Positions 8,826 through 17,984 of a stretch of DNA of 64,000 bases are shown here, piece after piece (positions within the stretch are counted from its first letter, which is position 1; every line of letters begins with the position of its first letter). The stretch is from Steroidobacteraceae bacterium. Lineage in GTDB: Bacteria; Pseudomonadota; Gammaproteobacteria; Steroidobacterales; Steroidobacteraceae. The position numbers and the translations under genes are program-made. Location of the stretch: the NCBI GenBank assembly GCA_019187185.1, contig JABAQU010000001.1, positions 186,001 through 250,000 on the forward strand. The letters run 5' to 3'. Below the pieces are notes generated by a model that saw only the letters and a program-made list of their open reading frames with translations, was not told the origin of the DNA and did not search any database.

Positions 8826-10006
8826 ACGTGCTGTTCGTCTGCCACCGCGTGCCGTATCCGCCGAAGCGCGGCGGCAAGATCCGCCCCTTCAACATCATCC
8901 GCCACCTCACGGAGCAGGGCCACCGCGTGACGGTCGCCTCGCTCGCTCGCTCCGCGGCCGAGCGGGACGAGGCACGAGACCTCGCGCAGCATTGCAAGGA
9001 AGTGCTCGTCGAGGTGATTCCTGCGCGGGTTGCGTTGCCGCAGATGGTCGCGCGGCTGCCGACACCCGTACCCTCGAGCTTCGGTTATTTCTGGTCGCGC
9101 CGTCTCGCGCAGCGCATCTCGGCGGCGGCAGCGGCAACCCCGTTCGATCTCGTGTTCGTGCACTGCTCGTCGGTTGCACCTTACGTCGAACACTTGCCGG
9201 CGCCGCTCAAGATCATCGATTACGGCGACATGGACTCGCAGAAGTGGCGGGAGTACGCGCAGCATCGGGCGTTCCCGCTCTCGGCGGGCTACTGGCTCGA
9301 GGCCGTCAAGCTCGAGCGCCGCGAGCGGCTGATCGCGGGGCACTTCGATCTCTGCACCTGCACGACGCGCGCCGAACTCGAATCATTACGGGCGCTCGGC
9401 GTCACGAAACCCTCGGACTGGTTCCCGAACGGTGTCGATGCGCAGTTCTTTGCACCGGACGGCGCGCCGTACGAGCCCGACCTCGTGGCCTTCGTCGGCC
9501 GCATGGACTACTACCCGAACCAGCAGGGCGTGATCGGCTTCTGCCGGGACGTGCTGCCGCAACTGCGCGCGCAGCGGCCCGGCGTGCGCTTCGCGATTGT
9601 CGGCGCGGACCCGCCCGCGCACATTCGTGCGCTCGGGGATCTGCCCGGCGTCACGGTCACCGGTTCAGTGCCCGACGTGCGCCCGCACGTGCGCCGCGCC
9701 GCCCTCACCGTGGCGCCGCTCGCGATTGCGCGCGGCACGCAGAACAAGATCCTGGAGTCGATGGCGATGGGGGTGCCGGTGGTGTGCAGCCCGGAGGCGT
9801 CGGGCGGGGTCGATGCGGTCGCGGGCGAGCACCTCCGCGTGGCGTCGAAACCGGCCGATTGGGTCGCGGCGATCGAGGAGATCCTGGGCAGCGCGGCACT
9901 GCGGCAGAAACTCGCGATCGCCGGCCGCGAGCGCGTGCTCAGCCATCACAGCTGGGCGGCGTCGATGCGTCGCCTCGACGGGATCGTGGAGAAGGGAGCG
10001 CAATGA
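8822..10006 (+). CDS. XrtA-system glycosyltransferase, TIGR03087-like (GT4)
   Basis: A 394-residue GT-B glycosyltransferase. It begins MNVLFVCHRVPYPPKRGGK, the characteristic start of the PEP-CTERM/XrtA Stp1 family. The C-terminal nucleotide-sugar domain includes FVGRMDYYPNQQG and the donor-binding stretch GTQNKILESMAMGVPVV. It would add one sugar to the lipid-linked repeat at the cytoplasmic face. The ATG at 8822 overlaps the preceding stop (ATGA); the longer upstream frame is antisense/out-of-frame noise within the amidotransferase gene. The end overlaps the dehydrogenase start by 4 bases, so the genes are in one operon. Confidence 0.9.
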   Translation: MNVLFVCHRVPYPPKRGGKIRPFNIIRHLTEQGHRVTVASLARSAAERDEARDLAQHCKEVLVEVIPARVALPQMVARLPTPVPSSFGYFWSRRLAQRISAAAAATPFDLVFVHCSSVAPYVEHLPAPLKIIDYGDMDSQKWREYAQHRAFPLSAGYWLEAVKLERRERLIAGHFDLCTCTTRAELESLRALGVTKPSDWFPNGVDAQFFAPDGAPYEPDLVAFVGRMDYYPNQQGVIGFCRDVLPQLRAQRPGVRFAIVGADPPAHIRALGDLPGVTVTGSVPDVRPHVRRAALTVAPLAIARGTQNKILESMAMGVPVVCSPEASGGVDAVAGEHLRVASKPADWVAAIEEILGSAALRQKLAIAGRERVLSHHSWAASMRRLDGIVEKGAQ

Positions 10007-11319
10007 AGATCAGCATTTTCGGGCTCGGCTATGTCGGGGCCGTGTCGATGGCGTGCCTCGCGCGGGATGGCCACGAAGTGACGGGCGTCGATCTCGATCC
10101 GCTCAAGCTTGACCTGATCCGGAGCGGCAAGTCGCCCATCGTCGAGGAGGGCATCCAGGACCTGACGCGCGAGGTGGTCGCCTCGGGCCGCGTGCGGGTC
10201 ACGAACGATGTCGCGGTGGCGATCCGCGAGTCGGAGCTGTCGTTCGTCTGCGTCGGCACGCCCTCGAGCCCGAACGGCAGCCAGGACATGAGCGCGATCC
10301 GGCGCGTGATGGAATCGATCGGCGCAGCGCTCGCGGGCAAGACCGCCTTCCATACGGTCGTGCTGCGCTCGACGGTACAGCCCGGCACACTCGACGAACT
10401 CGTGCGCCCGACGCTCGAAAGGGCGAGCGGCAAGACGGCCGACCGCGACTTCGGGCTCGCGTTCCAGCCGGAGTTCCTGCGCGAAGGCACTTCGATCAAG
10501 GATTACGACCGCCCGCCGATCACGATCGTCGGCACGCGCTCGCCCCGCGCTGCCGATGCATTGCGCGCGGTGTTCGGCCACCTGCCGTGCGAGTTCGTCG
10601 TGACCTCGGTCGGCGTCGCCGAAATGCAGAAGTACGCCGCCAACGCCTTCCACGCCGTCAAGATCACGTTCGCGAACGAGATCGGCCGGCTCTCCCGCGC
10701 GGTGAATGTCGATGCGCGCGAGGTGATGGCGCTCATCTGCAAGGACACGCACCTCAACATTTCACCCGCCTACCTGCGCCCGGGGTTCGCGTTCGGCGGC
10801 TCCTGCCTGCCGAAGGACCTGCGTGCGCTCACCTACATGGGCAAGACGCACGATGTCGTGACCCCGATGCTCGGCGGCGTGCTCGGCAGCAACCGCGCGC
10901 ACATCGACGCCGCGATCGACGCGGTGATGCAGGGTGAGACCCGGCGCGTCGGCATGATCGGCCTCAGCTTCAAGAAGGGCACCGACGACCTGCGCGAAAG
11001 TCCGCTGGTGTCGGTCGCCGAACGGCTGATCGGCAAGGGCTACGACCTGCGCATCTACGACCCCGAAGTGAACCTCTCGCGGCTGATCGGCGCGAACAAA
11101 CGCTTCATCGAACAGAGCATTCCGCACATCGGGAACCTCATGGTCGGCTCCTGCGAAGAGGCCGTGCGTCACGGCGATACGATTCTCGTCGGGCTCGGCG
11201 GCAGGGACATCGAGACCGTGCTCGCCGCGGAACTCACCGCACGGCATGCGGTGGTCGACGTGGTCGGCATCACGGTGCGCGGGCCTGCGGGCAGCCGCTA
11301 TCACGGCATCTGCTGGTAG
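10003..11319 (+). CDS. algD: GDP-mannose 6-dehydrogenase (AlgD-like UDP-Glc/GDP-Man dehydrogenase family)
   Basis: A 438-residue nucleotide-sugar dehydrogenase. The Rossmann motif is GLGYVG (7-12) and the catalytic cysteine falls in FGGSCLPKD at residue 268, the same number as in Pseudomonas AlgD. The N-terminal sequence ISIFGLGYVGAV and the phrase KSPIVEEG also resemble AlgD more than UDP-glucose dehydrogenase. The predicted reaction is oxidation of GDP-mannose to GDP-mannuronate with two NAD+. This would supply an uronic acid whose carboxylate is a plausible target for the amidotransferases in the locus. The start overlaps the previous stop; the next gene begins 8 bases downstream. GDP- versus UDP-substrate choice is inferred. 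Confidence 0.85.
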   Translation: MKISIFGLGYVGAVSMACLARDGHEVTGVDLDPLKLDLIRSGKSPIVEEGIQDLTREVVASGRVRVTNDVAVAIRESELSFVCVGTPSSPNGSQDMSAIRRVMESIGAALAGKTAFHTVVLRSTVQPGTLDELVRPTLERASGKTADRDFGLAFQPEFLREGTSIKDYDRPPITIVGTRSPRAADALRAVFGHLPCEFVVTSVGVAEMQKYAANAFHAVKITFANEIGRLSRAVNVDAREVMALICKDTHLNISPAYLRPGFAFGGSCLPKDLRALTYMGKTHDVVTPMLGGVLGSNRAHIDAAIDAVMQGETRRVGMIGLSFKKGTDDLRESPLVSVAERLIGKGYDLRIYDPEVNLSRLIGANKRFIEQSIPHIGNLMVGSCEEAVRHGDTILVGLGGRDIETVLAAELTARHAVVDVVGITVRGPAGSRYHGICW

Positions 11320-11327
11320 CGAGGCAT

Positions 11328-12464
11328 ATGGCCCCGCTCATCGCGCATGTCATCTACCGGCTCGACTTTGGCGGCCTCGAGAATGGCCTCGTGAACCTGC
11401 TGAACGGCATGCCGCGCGAGAAGTATCGACACGCGATCGTGTGCCTCGCGGGCTTCAGCGCCTTTCGCGACCGAATCGCGCGCGACGATGTCGAGGTCGT
11501 CTCGGTCGACAAGCGGCCGGGCAAGGACCTCGGCGCCTATGCGCGCGTGTGGCGACAGTTCACGCGGCTGCGTCCCGCGATCGTGCACACGCGCAACCTC
11601 GGCACGGTCGACCTGCAATGGGTGGCGCTCGCGGCCGGCGTGCGCCGGCGCGTGCACGGCGAGCACGGGTGGGATGCGTCCGATCCGCGGGGCGAGAGCG
11701 TACGGGCGCTCCGAATCCGGCGCGCGTGCCGCCCGGCCATCGGGCGCTATGTCGCGGTGTCGAAGGACATTGGACGCTGGCTGCATGACCGGGTGGGCGT
11801 GGCCCCCGCGCGGATCCGGCAGATCTACAACGGCGTCGATGCCGAGCGCTTCAATCCGGCGGGCCCCCTTCCCAACGACTGGCCCTGGCCCCCGGCGGGG
11901 CCCGAGCGGCCGCTCGTCATCGGCACGATCGGGCGGCTCGACCGGATCAAGAACCAGGGCGCGTTGCTCGAGGCCTTCGCCCGGCTCGCATCGGCGCCAG
12001 GCGCGTCTGCGGCCCGCCTGCGCCTCGCGATCGTGGGGGGTGGCCCGGAGGAGGGGGTGCTCAGGGAACGGGCCCAGGCGCTCGGGATCGCGCCTCGCGT
12101 GTGGCTCGCCGGGGCCCGCGGCGATGCGCCGGCGCTCCTCAGGGGCTTTGACATATTCGTGCTGCCGTCCGTGAACGAGGGCATCTCGAACACGATCCTC
12201 GAGGCGATGGCCTCGGCGCGACCCGTCGTCGCCGGTCGCGTCGGCGGCAATGGTGAACTGATCGAGGACGGGCACACAGGCACGCTCTACGATGCTGCCG
12301 ACCCTTGCGCCCTCGACGCGGCGATCCAGCGCTATCTCGACGACGACCGGCTGTGCGCCGCGCACGGTGGTGCTGCACGCGAGCGTTGTCTCGCCGGCTT
12401 CTCGATGGGCGCGATGGTGCAGGGCTACACCGCCCTTTACGATGAGCTCATGAGACGGAACTGA
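11328..12464 (+). CDS. XrtA-system glycosyltransferase, TIGR03088-like (GT4)
   Basis: A 378-residue GT-B enzyme. It starts with APLIAHVIYRLDFGGLENG, typical of the Stp2 family of exosortase-A loci. The C-terminal half has IGTIGRLDRIKNQGALLEAF and the sugar-nucleotide EX7E-type region NEGISNTILEAMASARPVV. It likely transfers one residue of the repeat unit to the lipid-linked acceptor in the cytoplasm. It lies between the dehydrogenase and an amidotransferase with gaps of 8 and 4 bases, so it is co-transcribed. Donor and acceptor cannot be read from the sequence. Confidence 0.9.
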   Translation: MAPLIAHVIYRLDFGGLENGLVNLLNGMPREKYRHAIVCLAGFSAFRDRIARDDVEVVSVDKRPGKDLGAYARVWRQFTRLRPAIVHTRNLGTVDLQWVALAAGVRRRVHGEHGWDASDPRGESVRALRIRRACRPAIGRYVAVSKDIGRWLHDRVGVAPARIRQIYNGVDAERFNPAGPLPNDWPWPPAGPERPLVIGTIGRLDRIKNQGALLEAFARLASAPGASAARLRLAIVGGGPEEGVLRERAQALGIAPRVWLAGARGDAPALLRGFDIFVLPSVNEGISNTILEAMASARPVVAGRVGGNGELIEDGHTGTLYDAADPCALDAAIQRYLDDDRLCAAHGGAARERCLAGFSMGAMVQGYTALYDELMRRN

Positions 12465-12468
12465 CGCG

Positions 12469-14367
12469 ATGTGCGGAATGACGGGATTTGTCGACCTGCG
12501 GGGCCGTCGCGAGCCCGGCCGCGCACTCCTGCGTCGCATGAACGATTCGATCGCGCACCGGGGGCCGGACGGCGAGGGCGAGCACTGTGAGCCCGGCGTC
12601 GCGCTCGGCCACCGGCGCCTCTCCATCATCGACATCGCGACCGGCCAGCAGCCGCTCTACAACGAGGACGGCTCGGTCGTCGTCGTGTACAACGGCGAGA
12701 TCTACAACTACCAGGCGCTGATCCCCGAACTGCAGGCGCTCGGGCATGTGTTCCACACGAAGAGCGACACCGAAGTCATCGTGCACGCGTGGGAAGCGTG
12801 GGGCGAGACCTGCGTCGAGCGCTTCCGCGGCATGTTCGCGTTTGCGCTGTGGGACCGGAACAAGGAGACCCTCTTTCTCGCCCGAGACCGGCTCGGCGTG
12901 AAGCCGCTCTACTACGCGCTGCTGCCGGACGGCCAGTGCGTGTTCGGCTCGGAGCTGAAGGCCGTGCTGCTGCACCCCGGAGTCACGCGCAACATCGACC
13001 CGTGCGCCGTCGAGGAGTATTTCGCACTCGGCTATGTTGCCGAGCCGCGCACGATCTACACTTCGGTGCAGAAGCTCCCGCCGGCGCACACGCTCGTGCT
13101 CCGCCGCGGCATGACGCCGCCCGCGCCGCGCGAATACTGGGACGTGCGCTTCACGCTCGACAATCCGATCGGCTTCGAGGACGCGAAGGCCGAGCTCGAC
13201 CGGCGGCTGCAGGATTCGATCCGCCTGCGCATGATCTCGGAGGTGCCGCTCGGCGCCTTCCTCTCCGGCGGGGTCGATTCGAGCGCGGTCGTCGCCACGA
13301 TGGCGCGCATCAGCGACGCACCGGTCAACACCTGTTCCATTTCCTTCGACGACCCGGCCTTCGACGAAACGCGCTTCGCGCAGATGGTGGCCGAGCGCTA
13401 CCGCACGAACCACTTTGTTGACCGGGTAGCGAGCGACGACTTCGACCTGATCGACACGCTCGCCGCGACCTACGACGAGCCGTACGCCGACAGCTCCGCG
13501 ATCCCGACCTACCGCGTGTGCCAGCTCGCGCGCCAGCATGTCACCGTGGCACTCTCGGGCGACGGGGGCGACGAGAATTTCGGCGGCTATCGGCGCTACC
13601 AGCTGCACCTGATGGAGGAGAAGCTGCGCTCCGTACTGCCGCTCGGCTTTCGCAGGCCGGTCTTCGGACTGCTCGGCCGTCTCTATCCGAAGGCGGACTG
13701 GGCGCCGCGCGTGTTTCGGGCCAAGACGACGTTCGAGTCGCTCGCGCGCACTTCCGTCGAAGCCTATCTGCAGAGCGTATCGATCATCCGCGCGCCAATC
13801 CGGGCGCGACTCTTCTCCGCATCGGCGCAGCGCGCACTTGGCGGATATCGCGCCGATGACGTGTTTGCCCGCCACGCGGCACGCGCCGGCACCGACGATC
13901 CGCTCGCGCTGATCCAGTACCTCGATCTCAAGACCTATCTCGTCGGCGACATCAACACGAAGGTCGATCGGGCGAGCATGGCGCACTCGCTCGAGGTGCG
14001 TGAGCCGCTGATGGACCACCCGCTGGTCGAATGGCTCGCAACACTGCCATCGGGCAACAAGATCCGCGGCGGCGAGGCCAAGTATCTCCTGAAGAAGGGC
14101 ATGGAACCCTGGCTGCCGCACGACGTGCTGTATCGCCCGAAGATGGGCTTCGCGGTGCCGCTCATCCGCTGGTTCCGCGGGCCGCTGCGCGAACGGGTGA
14201 GGAGTGCGGTGCTCGGGCAGACGCTGCGCGACACGGGTATCTTCGAGCCGCGGGTGCTCGAGGAGATCGTGACCGCGCACGAAAGCGGTCGCCGCGACTA
14301 CAGCGCGCCGCTCTGGACCCTGATGATGTTCGAGGCGTTTCTGCGTCAGGGTCCAGCCAACGCATGA
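12469..14367 (+). CDS. Exosortase A system amidotransferase 1 (TIGR03108-like)
   Basis: A 632-residue Asn-synthetase-fold protein. The glutaminase half is intact: Cys2 (MCGMTGF), HRGPDGEGEH (30-39), RLSIID (50-55), NGEIYNY (75-81). The synthetase half has SGGVDSS (266-272) and SGDGGDENFGGY. The beginning, with RGRREPGRALLRRMNDS, is characteristic of the XrtA amidotransferase 1 family and separates it from the asnB-like gene upstream. Predicted role: ATP- and glutamine-dependent amidation of a carboxyl group in the glycan or its precursor; the real substrate of this family is not known. It overlaps the next glycosyltransferase gene by 4 bases. Confidence 0.9.
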   Translation: MCGMTGFVDLRGRREPGRALLRRMNDSIAHRGPDGEGEHCEPGVALGHRRLSIIDIATGQQPLYNEDGSVVVVYNGEIYNYQALIPELQALGHVFHTKSDTEVIVHAWEAWGETCVERFRGMFAFALWDRNKETLFLARDRLGVKPLYYALLPDGQCVFGSELKAVLLHPGVTRNIDPCAVEEYFALGYVAEPRTIYTSVQKLPPAHTLVLRRGMTPPAPREYWDVRFTLDNPIGFEDAKAELDRRLQDSIRLRMISEVPLGAFLSGGVDSSAVVATMARISDAPVNTCSISFDDPAFDETRFAQMVAERYRTNHFVDRVASDDFDLIDTLAATYDEPYADSSAIPTYRVCQLARQHVTVALSGDGGDENFGGYRRYQLHLMEEKLRSVLPLGFRRPVFGLLGRLYPKADWAPRVFRAKTTFESLARTSVEAYLQSVSIIRAPIRARLFSASAQRALGGYRADDVFARHAARAGTDDPLALIQYLDLKTYLVGDINTKVDRASMAHSLEVREPLMDHPLVEWLATLPSGNKIRGGEAKYLLKKGMEPWLPHDVLYRPKMGFAVPLIRWFRGPLRERVRSAVLGQTLRDTGIFEPRVLEEIVTAHESGRRDYSAPLWTLMMFEAFLRQGPANA

Positions 14368-15590
14368 GCGGTTTGAAGGTCCTGCACGTGCTCGACCATT
14401 CGGTGCCGCTGCAGAGCGGCTATGCGTTCCGCACGCTAGCGATTCTTCGGGAGCAGCGCCGCATGGGCTACGAGACCGTGCATGTCACGTCGTCGAAGCA
14501 CTATGGAGCGTCCGCAGACGTGGAGGAAGTGGACGGACTGACCTTCTTCCGGACCCGCCCTGGACAATCGATGCTGCGGCGTCTTCCCGTGACGAATCAG
14601 GTCATGGTGTCGATCGATACCGCGGCGCGGGTGGAAGAGGTCGCGCGGCAAGTGGGCGTCGATCTCATCCATGCGCATTCGCCGGCATTGAACGGTCTCG
14701 CGGCGCTCAGGGTCGGCAGGCGATTGCGCCTGCCGGTGGTGTACGAGATGCGCGCTTCGTGGGAGGACGCCGCGGTGGACCACGGTACGGCTGGGGCGCG
14801 CAGCCTGCGTTACCGTGTGTCGCGCGCACTCGAAACTTTCGTGTTCAGGCGGGTGGACGCGATCACGACCATCTGCGAGGGACTGCGCAAGGACATTCTC
14901 GGGCGCGGTATCCCGGCGATGCAGATTACCGTCGTCCCGAATGCCGTCGATGCATCGGCATTCGAGCCTTTGGCAGGTCGATGCGACTCATTGGGCGGCG
15001 AACTCGGTCTCGCGCCCGGGCCGGTTCTCGGGTTCATCGGTTCGTTCTACGCTTACGAAGGAATCGACGTGCTGCTTCGGGCGATGCCCGCAATCGTTCA
15101 AGCCTCACCACAGGCGCAGGTCCTGCTGGTTGGCGGCGGACCGGCGGAAGAGTCACTGCGGCGCCTTGCCGACGAGCTGGGCATCGCTGCGCGCGTGCAT
15201 TTTGCAGGCCGCGTACCGCATCAGCGCGTGGCGCAGTACTACTCGCTGATCGACGTGCTGGTGTATGCGCGTCATTCGATTCGCCTGACGGAGACGGTGA
15301 CTCCGCTGAAGCCGCTCGAGGCCATGGCGATGCGCCGCATGTTCGTGGCGTCGGACGTCGGCGGCCACCTCGAGGTGGTCCCAATTGGGTTTCGCGACCG
15401 GCTGTTTCGTGCGGGCGATGCGCATGACCTCGCGCGCGTGGTCGCGGGACTGCTCGCGGATCGCTCGGCATGGGCACGAAGCGCTGACGCAGGACGACGC
15501 TACGTCGAGAACGAGCGCACCTGGCAGCAGTCCGTGCACGCCTACGAGCGCGTCTACGCAGCCGCGATCGCGCGCCACCGTGCGCAATGA
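14364..15590 (+). CDS. XrtA-system glycosyltransferase, TIGR04063-like (GT4)
   Basis: A 408-residue GT-B glycosyltransferase beginning LKVLHVLDHSVPLQSGYAFR, the recognisable start of the third XrtA-associated glycosyltransferase family. Further landmarks are IHAHSPALNG, YEMRASWEDA, GFIGSFYAYEGID and TETVTPLKPLEAMA in the donor-binding domain. The ATG at 14364 overlaps the amidotransferase stop, and a 4-base overlap with the next gene continues the chain. It should act on lipid-linked sugar intermediates in the cytoplasm. Specificity is not deducible. Confidence 0.9.
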   Translation: MSGLKVLHVLDHSVPLQSGYAFRTLAILREQRRMGYETVHVTSSKHYGASADVEEVDGLTFFRTRPGQSMLRRLPVTNQVMVSIDTAARVEEVARQVGVDLIHAHSPALNGLAALRVGRRLRLPVVYEMRASWEDAAVDHGTAGARSLRYRVSRALETFVFRRVDAITTICEGLRKDILGRGIPAMQITVVPNAVDASAFEPLAGRCDSLGGELGLAPGPVLGFIGSFYAYEGIDVLLRAMPAIVQASPQAQVLLVGGGPAEESLRRLADELGIAARVHFAGRVPHQRVAQYYSLIDVLVYARHSIRLTETVTPLKPLEAMAMRRMFVASDVGGHLEVVPIGFRDRLFRAGDAHDLARVVAGLLADRSAWARSADAGRRYVENERTWQQSVHAYERVYAAAIARHRAQ

Positions 15591-16777
15591 AGATTGTCAG
15601 CGTCTGCCGTGTATTGCCGACGCCGGACCATCCGGCAGCGGGTGCATTCGTGTTGCGGCGACTCGAGGCGATGGCCGGCAAGGCCGCGTTGCGGGTCATT
15701 CAACCACTGCCCTACCTGCCGATTGCGCGCCCGCTGCCGGCGTGGGCACATCAGGACTCGCACGGTGCCGGCCAATTGTCAATCGAGCACGCACCCATGC
15801 TTTACGTGCCGGGCGCACTGAAATGGCTCGATGGACGATGGCTCGAACTTGCGGTATTCCGCAGGCTCGCTGCCTTGCGCTCTGCAGGGGCCCTGGAGGC
15901 GATCGATGCGCACTTCGGGTATCCCGATGGGGTTGGCTGCGTACGCGCAGCCCGGCGTCTTGGCGTGCCCGTCTTCGTGACCTTGCGGGGCATGGAGGTC
16001 GACGCCATTCGCACGCGACGGATCCGGCCGCAACTCGTGCGTGCGATGCGCGGTGCCACGGGTTGCATCACGGTCAGCCATTCCCTGCGCGATCTTGCCG
16101 TCGAGGCGGGCGTCGATCCGCTCCGCATCCTCGTCGCACCGAATGCGATCGATCGCGCGCTCTTTCGCCCTGGTGATCGCGCGGCAGCGCGGCGGCAACT
16201 CGGGTTGCGGCAGGACGCTCGCCTGATCGTGAGCGTGGGACATCTGATCGCCGGCAAGGGGCATCATGTGCTCATTCGCGCGCTCGCGTCGCTACGCGCC
16301 AGACGGCCCGACGCGAAGCTCGTGATCATCGGTGGTTCTGCCTATGAGCCCGATCATCCCCGCGAGTTGCAAGCCCTGGTCCAGGAACTCGGACTCGATG
16401 GCGCCGTGCGATTTGCGGGTGCGGTATCGCCAGAGACGATCGCCCGCTGGCTGCAGGCGGCGAACGCATTTGCACTGGGCACGGAGCGCGAAGGGTGCTG
16501 CAACGCGGTCCTCGAGGCGCTCGCAGTGGGCCTCCCGGTCGTCACGACTCCAGTGGGTGACAATGCCCGCTTCGTTGCCGACGACGCGAACGGACGGCTT
16601 GTGGCAGTCGGGGACGCCGAAGGCACGGCGCTCGCACTCGATCGGGTGCTCGATCGTGACTGGGACCATGCGGCGATTTCCCGGGCATTGCCCGTCGGTT
16701 CGTGGAGCGACGTTGCCGATCAGGTGCTCGAATTCATGAGCGCGCGCAGTCGAATGTCCGCTGGCGATACGCATTGA
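15587..16777 (+). CDS. Family 4 glycosyltransferase
   Basis: A 396-residue GT-B enzyme starting MKIVSVCRVLPTPDHPAAGAF. The acceptor domain contains IDAHFGYPDGVG and ITVSHSLRDLAV; the donor domain contains SVGHLIAGKGHH and the E-x7-E-like region EREGCCNAVLEALAVGLPVV. This is the last gene of the forward XrtA core operon. Its 3' end overlaps the 3' end of a convergent deacetylase gene by 44 bases, which suggests that the reverse gene and what follows were joined here by rearrangement. The specific sugar is unknown. Confidence 0.88.
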   Translation: MKIVSVCRVLPTPDHPAAGAFVLRRLEAMAGKAALRVIQPLPYLPIARPLPAWAHQDSHGAGQLSIEHAPMLYVPGALKWLDGRWLELAVFRRLAALRSAGALEAIDAHFGYPDGVGCVRAARRLGVPVFVTLRGMEVDAIRTRRIRPQLVRAMRGATGCITVSHSLRDLAVEAGVDPLRILVAPNAIDRALFRPGDRAAARRQLGLRQDARLIVSVGHLIAGKGHHVLIRALASLRARRPDAKLVIIGGSAYEPDHPRELQALVQELGLDGAVRFAGAVSPETIARWLQAANAFALGTEREGCCNAVLEALAVGLPVVTTPVGDNARFVADDANGRLVAVGDAEGTALALDRVLDRDWDHAAISRALPVGSWSDVADQVLEFMSARSRMSAGDTH

Positions 16778-17732
16778 CCATGCGCGCCGCGTATCGCAGC
16801 GCGCTCCTGTCCCAAGGCGCGACGCGCGGAATCTGGAAGGCGTCCGCTTGCGCCGTGGCCGCGCCCCAGCTCGTGGAGACGGCCAGTTCAAATCCCGCAT
16901 CCTGGACCATGCGCACGTGCGCCGATTCGTAGTCGCGCCCCGGCTTGCCATTGGGATAGGCGAAGCTCAGCACAGGGGTGCCGGTGATTTCCTCGAGGCG
17001 TTGTCGGCTCCTGACGATTTCGCTGCGGGCTTCGTCCTCGGGCACGCGGGCGAGTATCGGGTGCGTCATCGTGTGTGCGCCGATCTCGATGCCGCTGCGT
17101 GACATCATCTCAACCTGCGCATCAGTCATCATCAGGTCTGCAGGTGGCGGCCTGCCAATGCGGTCCGACAACTGATCGGTGCGGCGCTGTCGCTCGCCGA
17201 GCGGCAGATACTTTAGCCGAGCCACGATGCTCTGTGCCGCGCGTACGCGCGATGCGGCGTCCGGGAGCTCGAAAGTCCCGAGACCGATGTCATCCAGGGC
17301 GATCACTTGCGGCGCGACGCGACACGCTTCGAAGATCACATCATTGAACATGCAGCCGCCGTTCAGGTAGCCGGGGGCGACGAAAACGGTGGCCGGGAGA
17401 TTGCGCTCGCGGAGCAAGGGTAGCGCAACCGTGAAATTGTTCGCGTAACCGTCGTCGAAGGTGATGCAGACGGATCGTGTGGGGAGTGTGCCGCCACGCA
17501 GCCGCGTGACCGCTTCGCGCAGCGGCAGCACATTGAAGTTGGTTGCCAGCAGGTCCAGGATACTCGCGAACTCGGTCGCATCCGGCTCGCTCGGCAGCAT
17601 CGAGTCACATGCCGGCAAGACCCGGTGATAAATCAGCACCAGAAGCGAGGCGTGTGGGCCGCGGCGCGACAGCACTCTAGCGCTGCTGCGGATCAGTCCG
17701 GTCTGGAACGCAGAAAGTTGAGTGACGGGCAT
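16734..17732 (-). CDS. Polysaccharide deacetylase family protein (NodB fold)
   Basis: A 332-residue protein read leftward, convergent with the preceding glycosyltransferase. NodB landmarks are LIYHRVLP, CITFDDGYANN (catalytic Asp pair), ATVFVAPGY, GAHTMTHPIL (metal-binding H-x3-H) and LSFAYPNGKPG. It differs from the XrtA-type deacetylase near 5 kb and looks more like the common single-gene carbohydrate deacetylases. The ATG at 17732 is used; a TTG two codons upstream is also open. No clear Shine-Dalgarno sequence precedes it. The job is probably removal of acetyl groups from amino sugars in the polymer; no signal peptide is evident, so the site of action is unclear. Confidence 0.85.
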   Translation of the reverse strand: MPVTQLSAFQTGLIRSSARVLSRRGPHASLLVLIYHRVLPACDSMLPSEPDATEFASILDLLATNFNVLPLREAVTRLRGGTLPTRSVCITFDDGYANNFTVALPLLRERNLPATVFVAPGYLNGGCMFNDVIFEACRVAPQVIALDDIGLGTFELPDAASRVRAAQSIVARLKYLPLGERQRRTDQLSDRIGRPPPADLMMTDAQVEMMSRSGIEIGAHTMTHPILARVPEDEARSEIVRSRQRLEEITGTPVLSFAYPNGKPGRDYESAHVRMVQDAGFELAVSTSWGAATAQADAFQIPRVAPWDRSALRYAARMVNAYRQRTFDCARS

Positions 17733-17984
17733 CTGCAATCACTATAGCGACATCAGAGTGCGTCGGAATGTAGCCCGAGACTGACGTGGCTCTTTATTTG
17801 GGTGCTGTCGGCGCGCAGGGGGCTGTCCATTTGACATGAAGATACTGTTTGCATCTGGCGACATGGTGCAATTTGTGGACTGGTTCACTAACCTTTGCAC
17901 GGAATCGACTTTGAAGTATGGCTGGGTACGGAGGAAACTTCCTGCTGTGCTGGCGGCCGCACGTACCGTCGTAGGAGCGAATCG

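Noticed and set aside
17741-17746. TATAGT on the reverse strand just before the second deacetylase start
   Set aside because: It would give an almost leaderless transcript and has no good -35, so it is likely chance.
17831-17836. TTGACA hexamer before the first PCPPP gene
   Set aside because: No matching -10 element at 16-18 bases was found.
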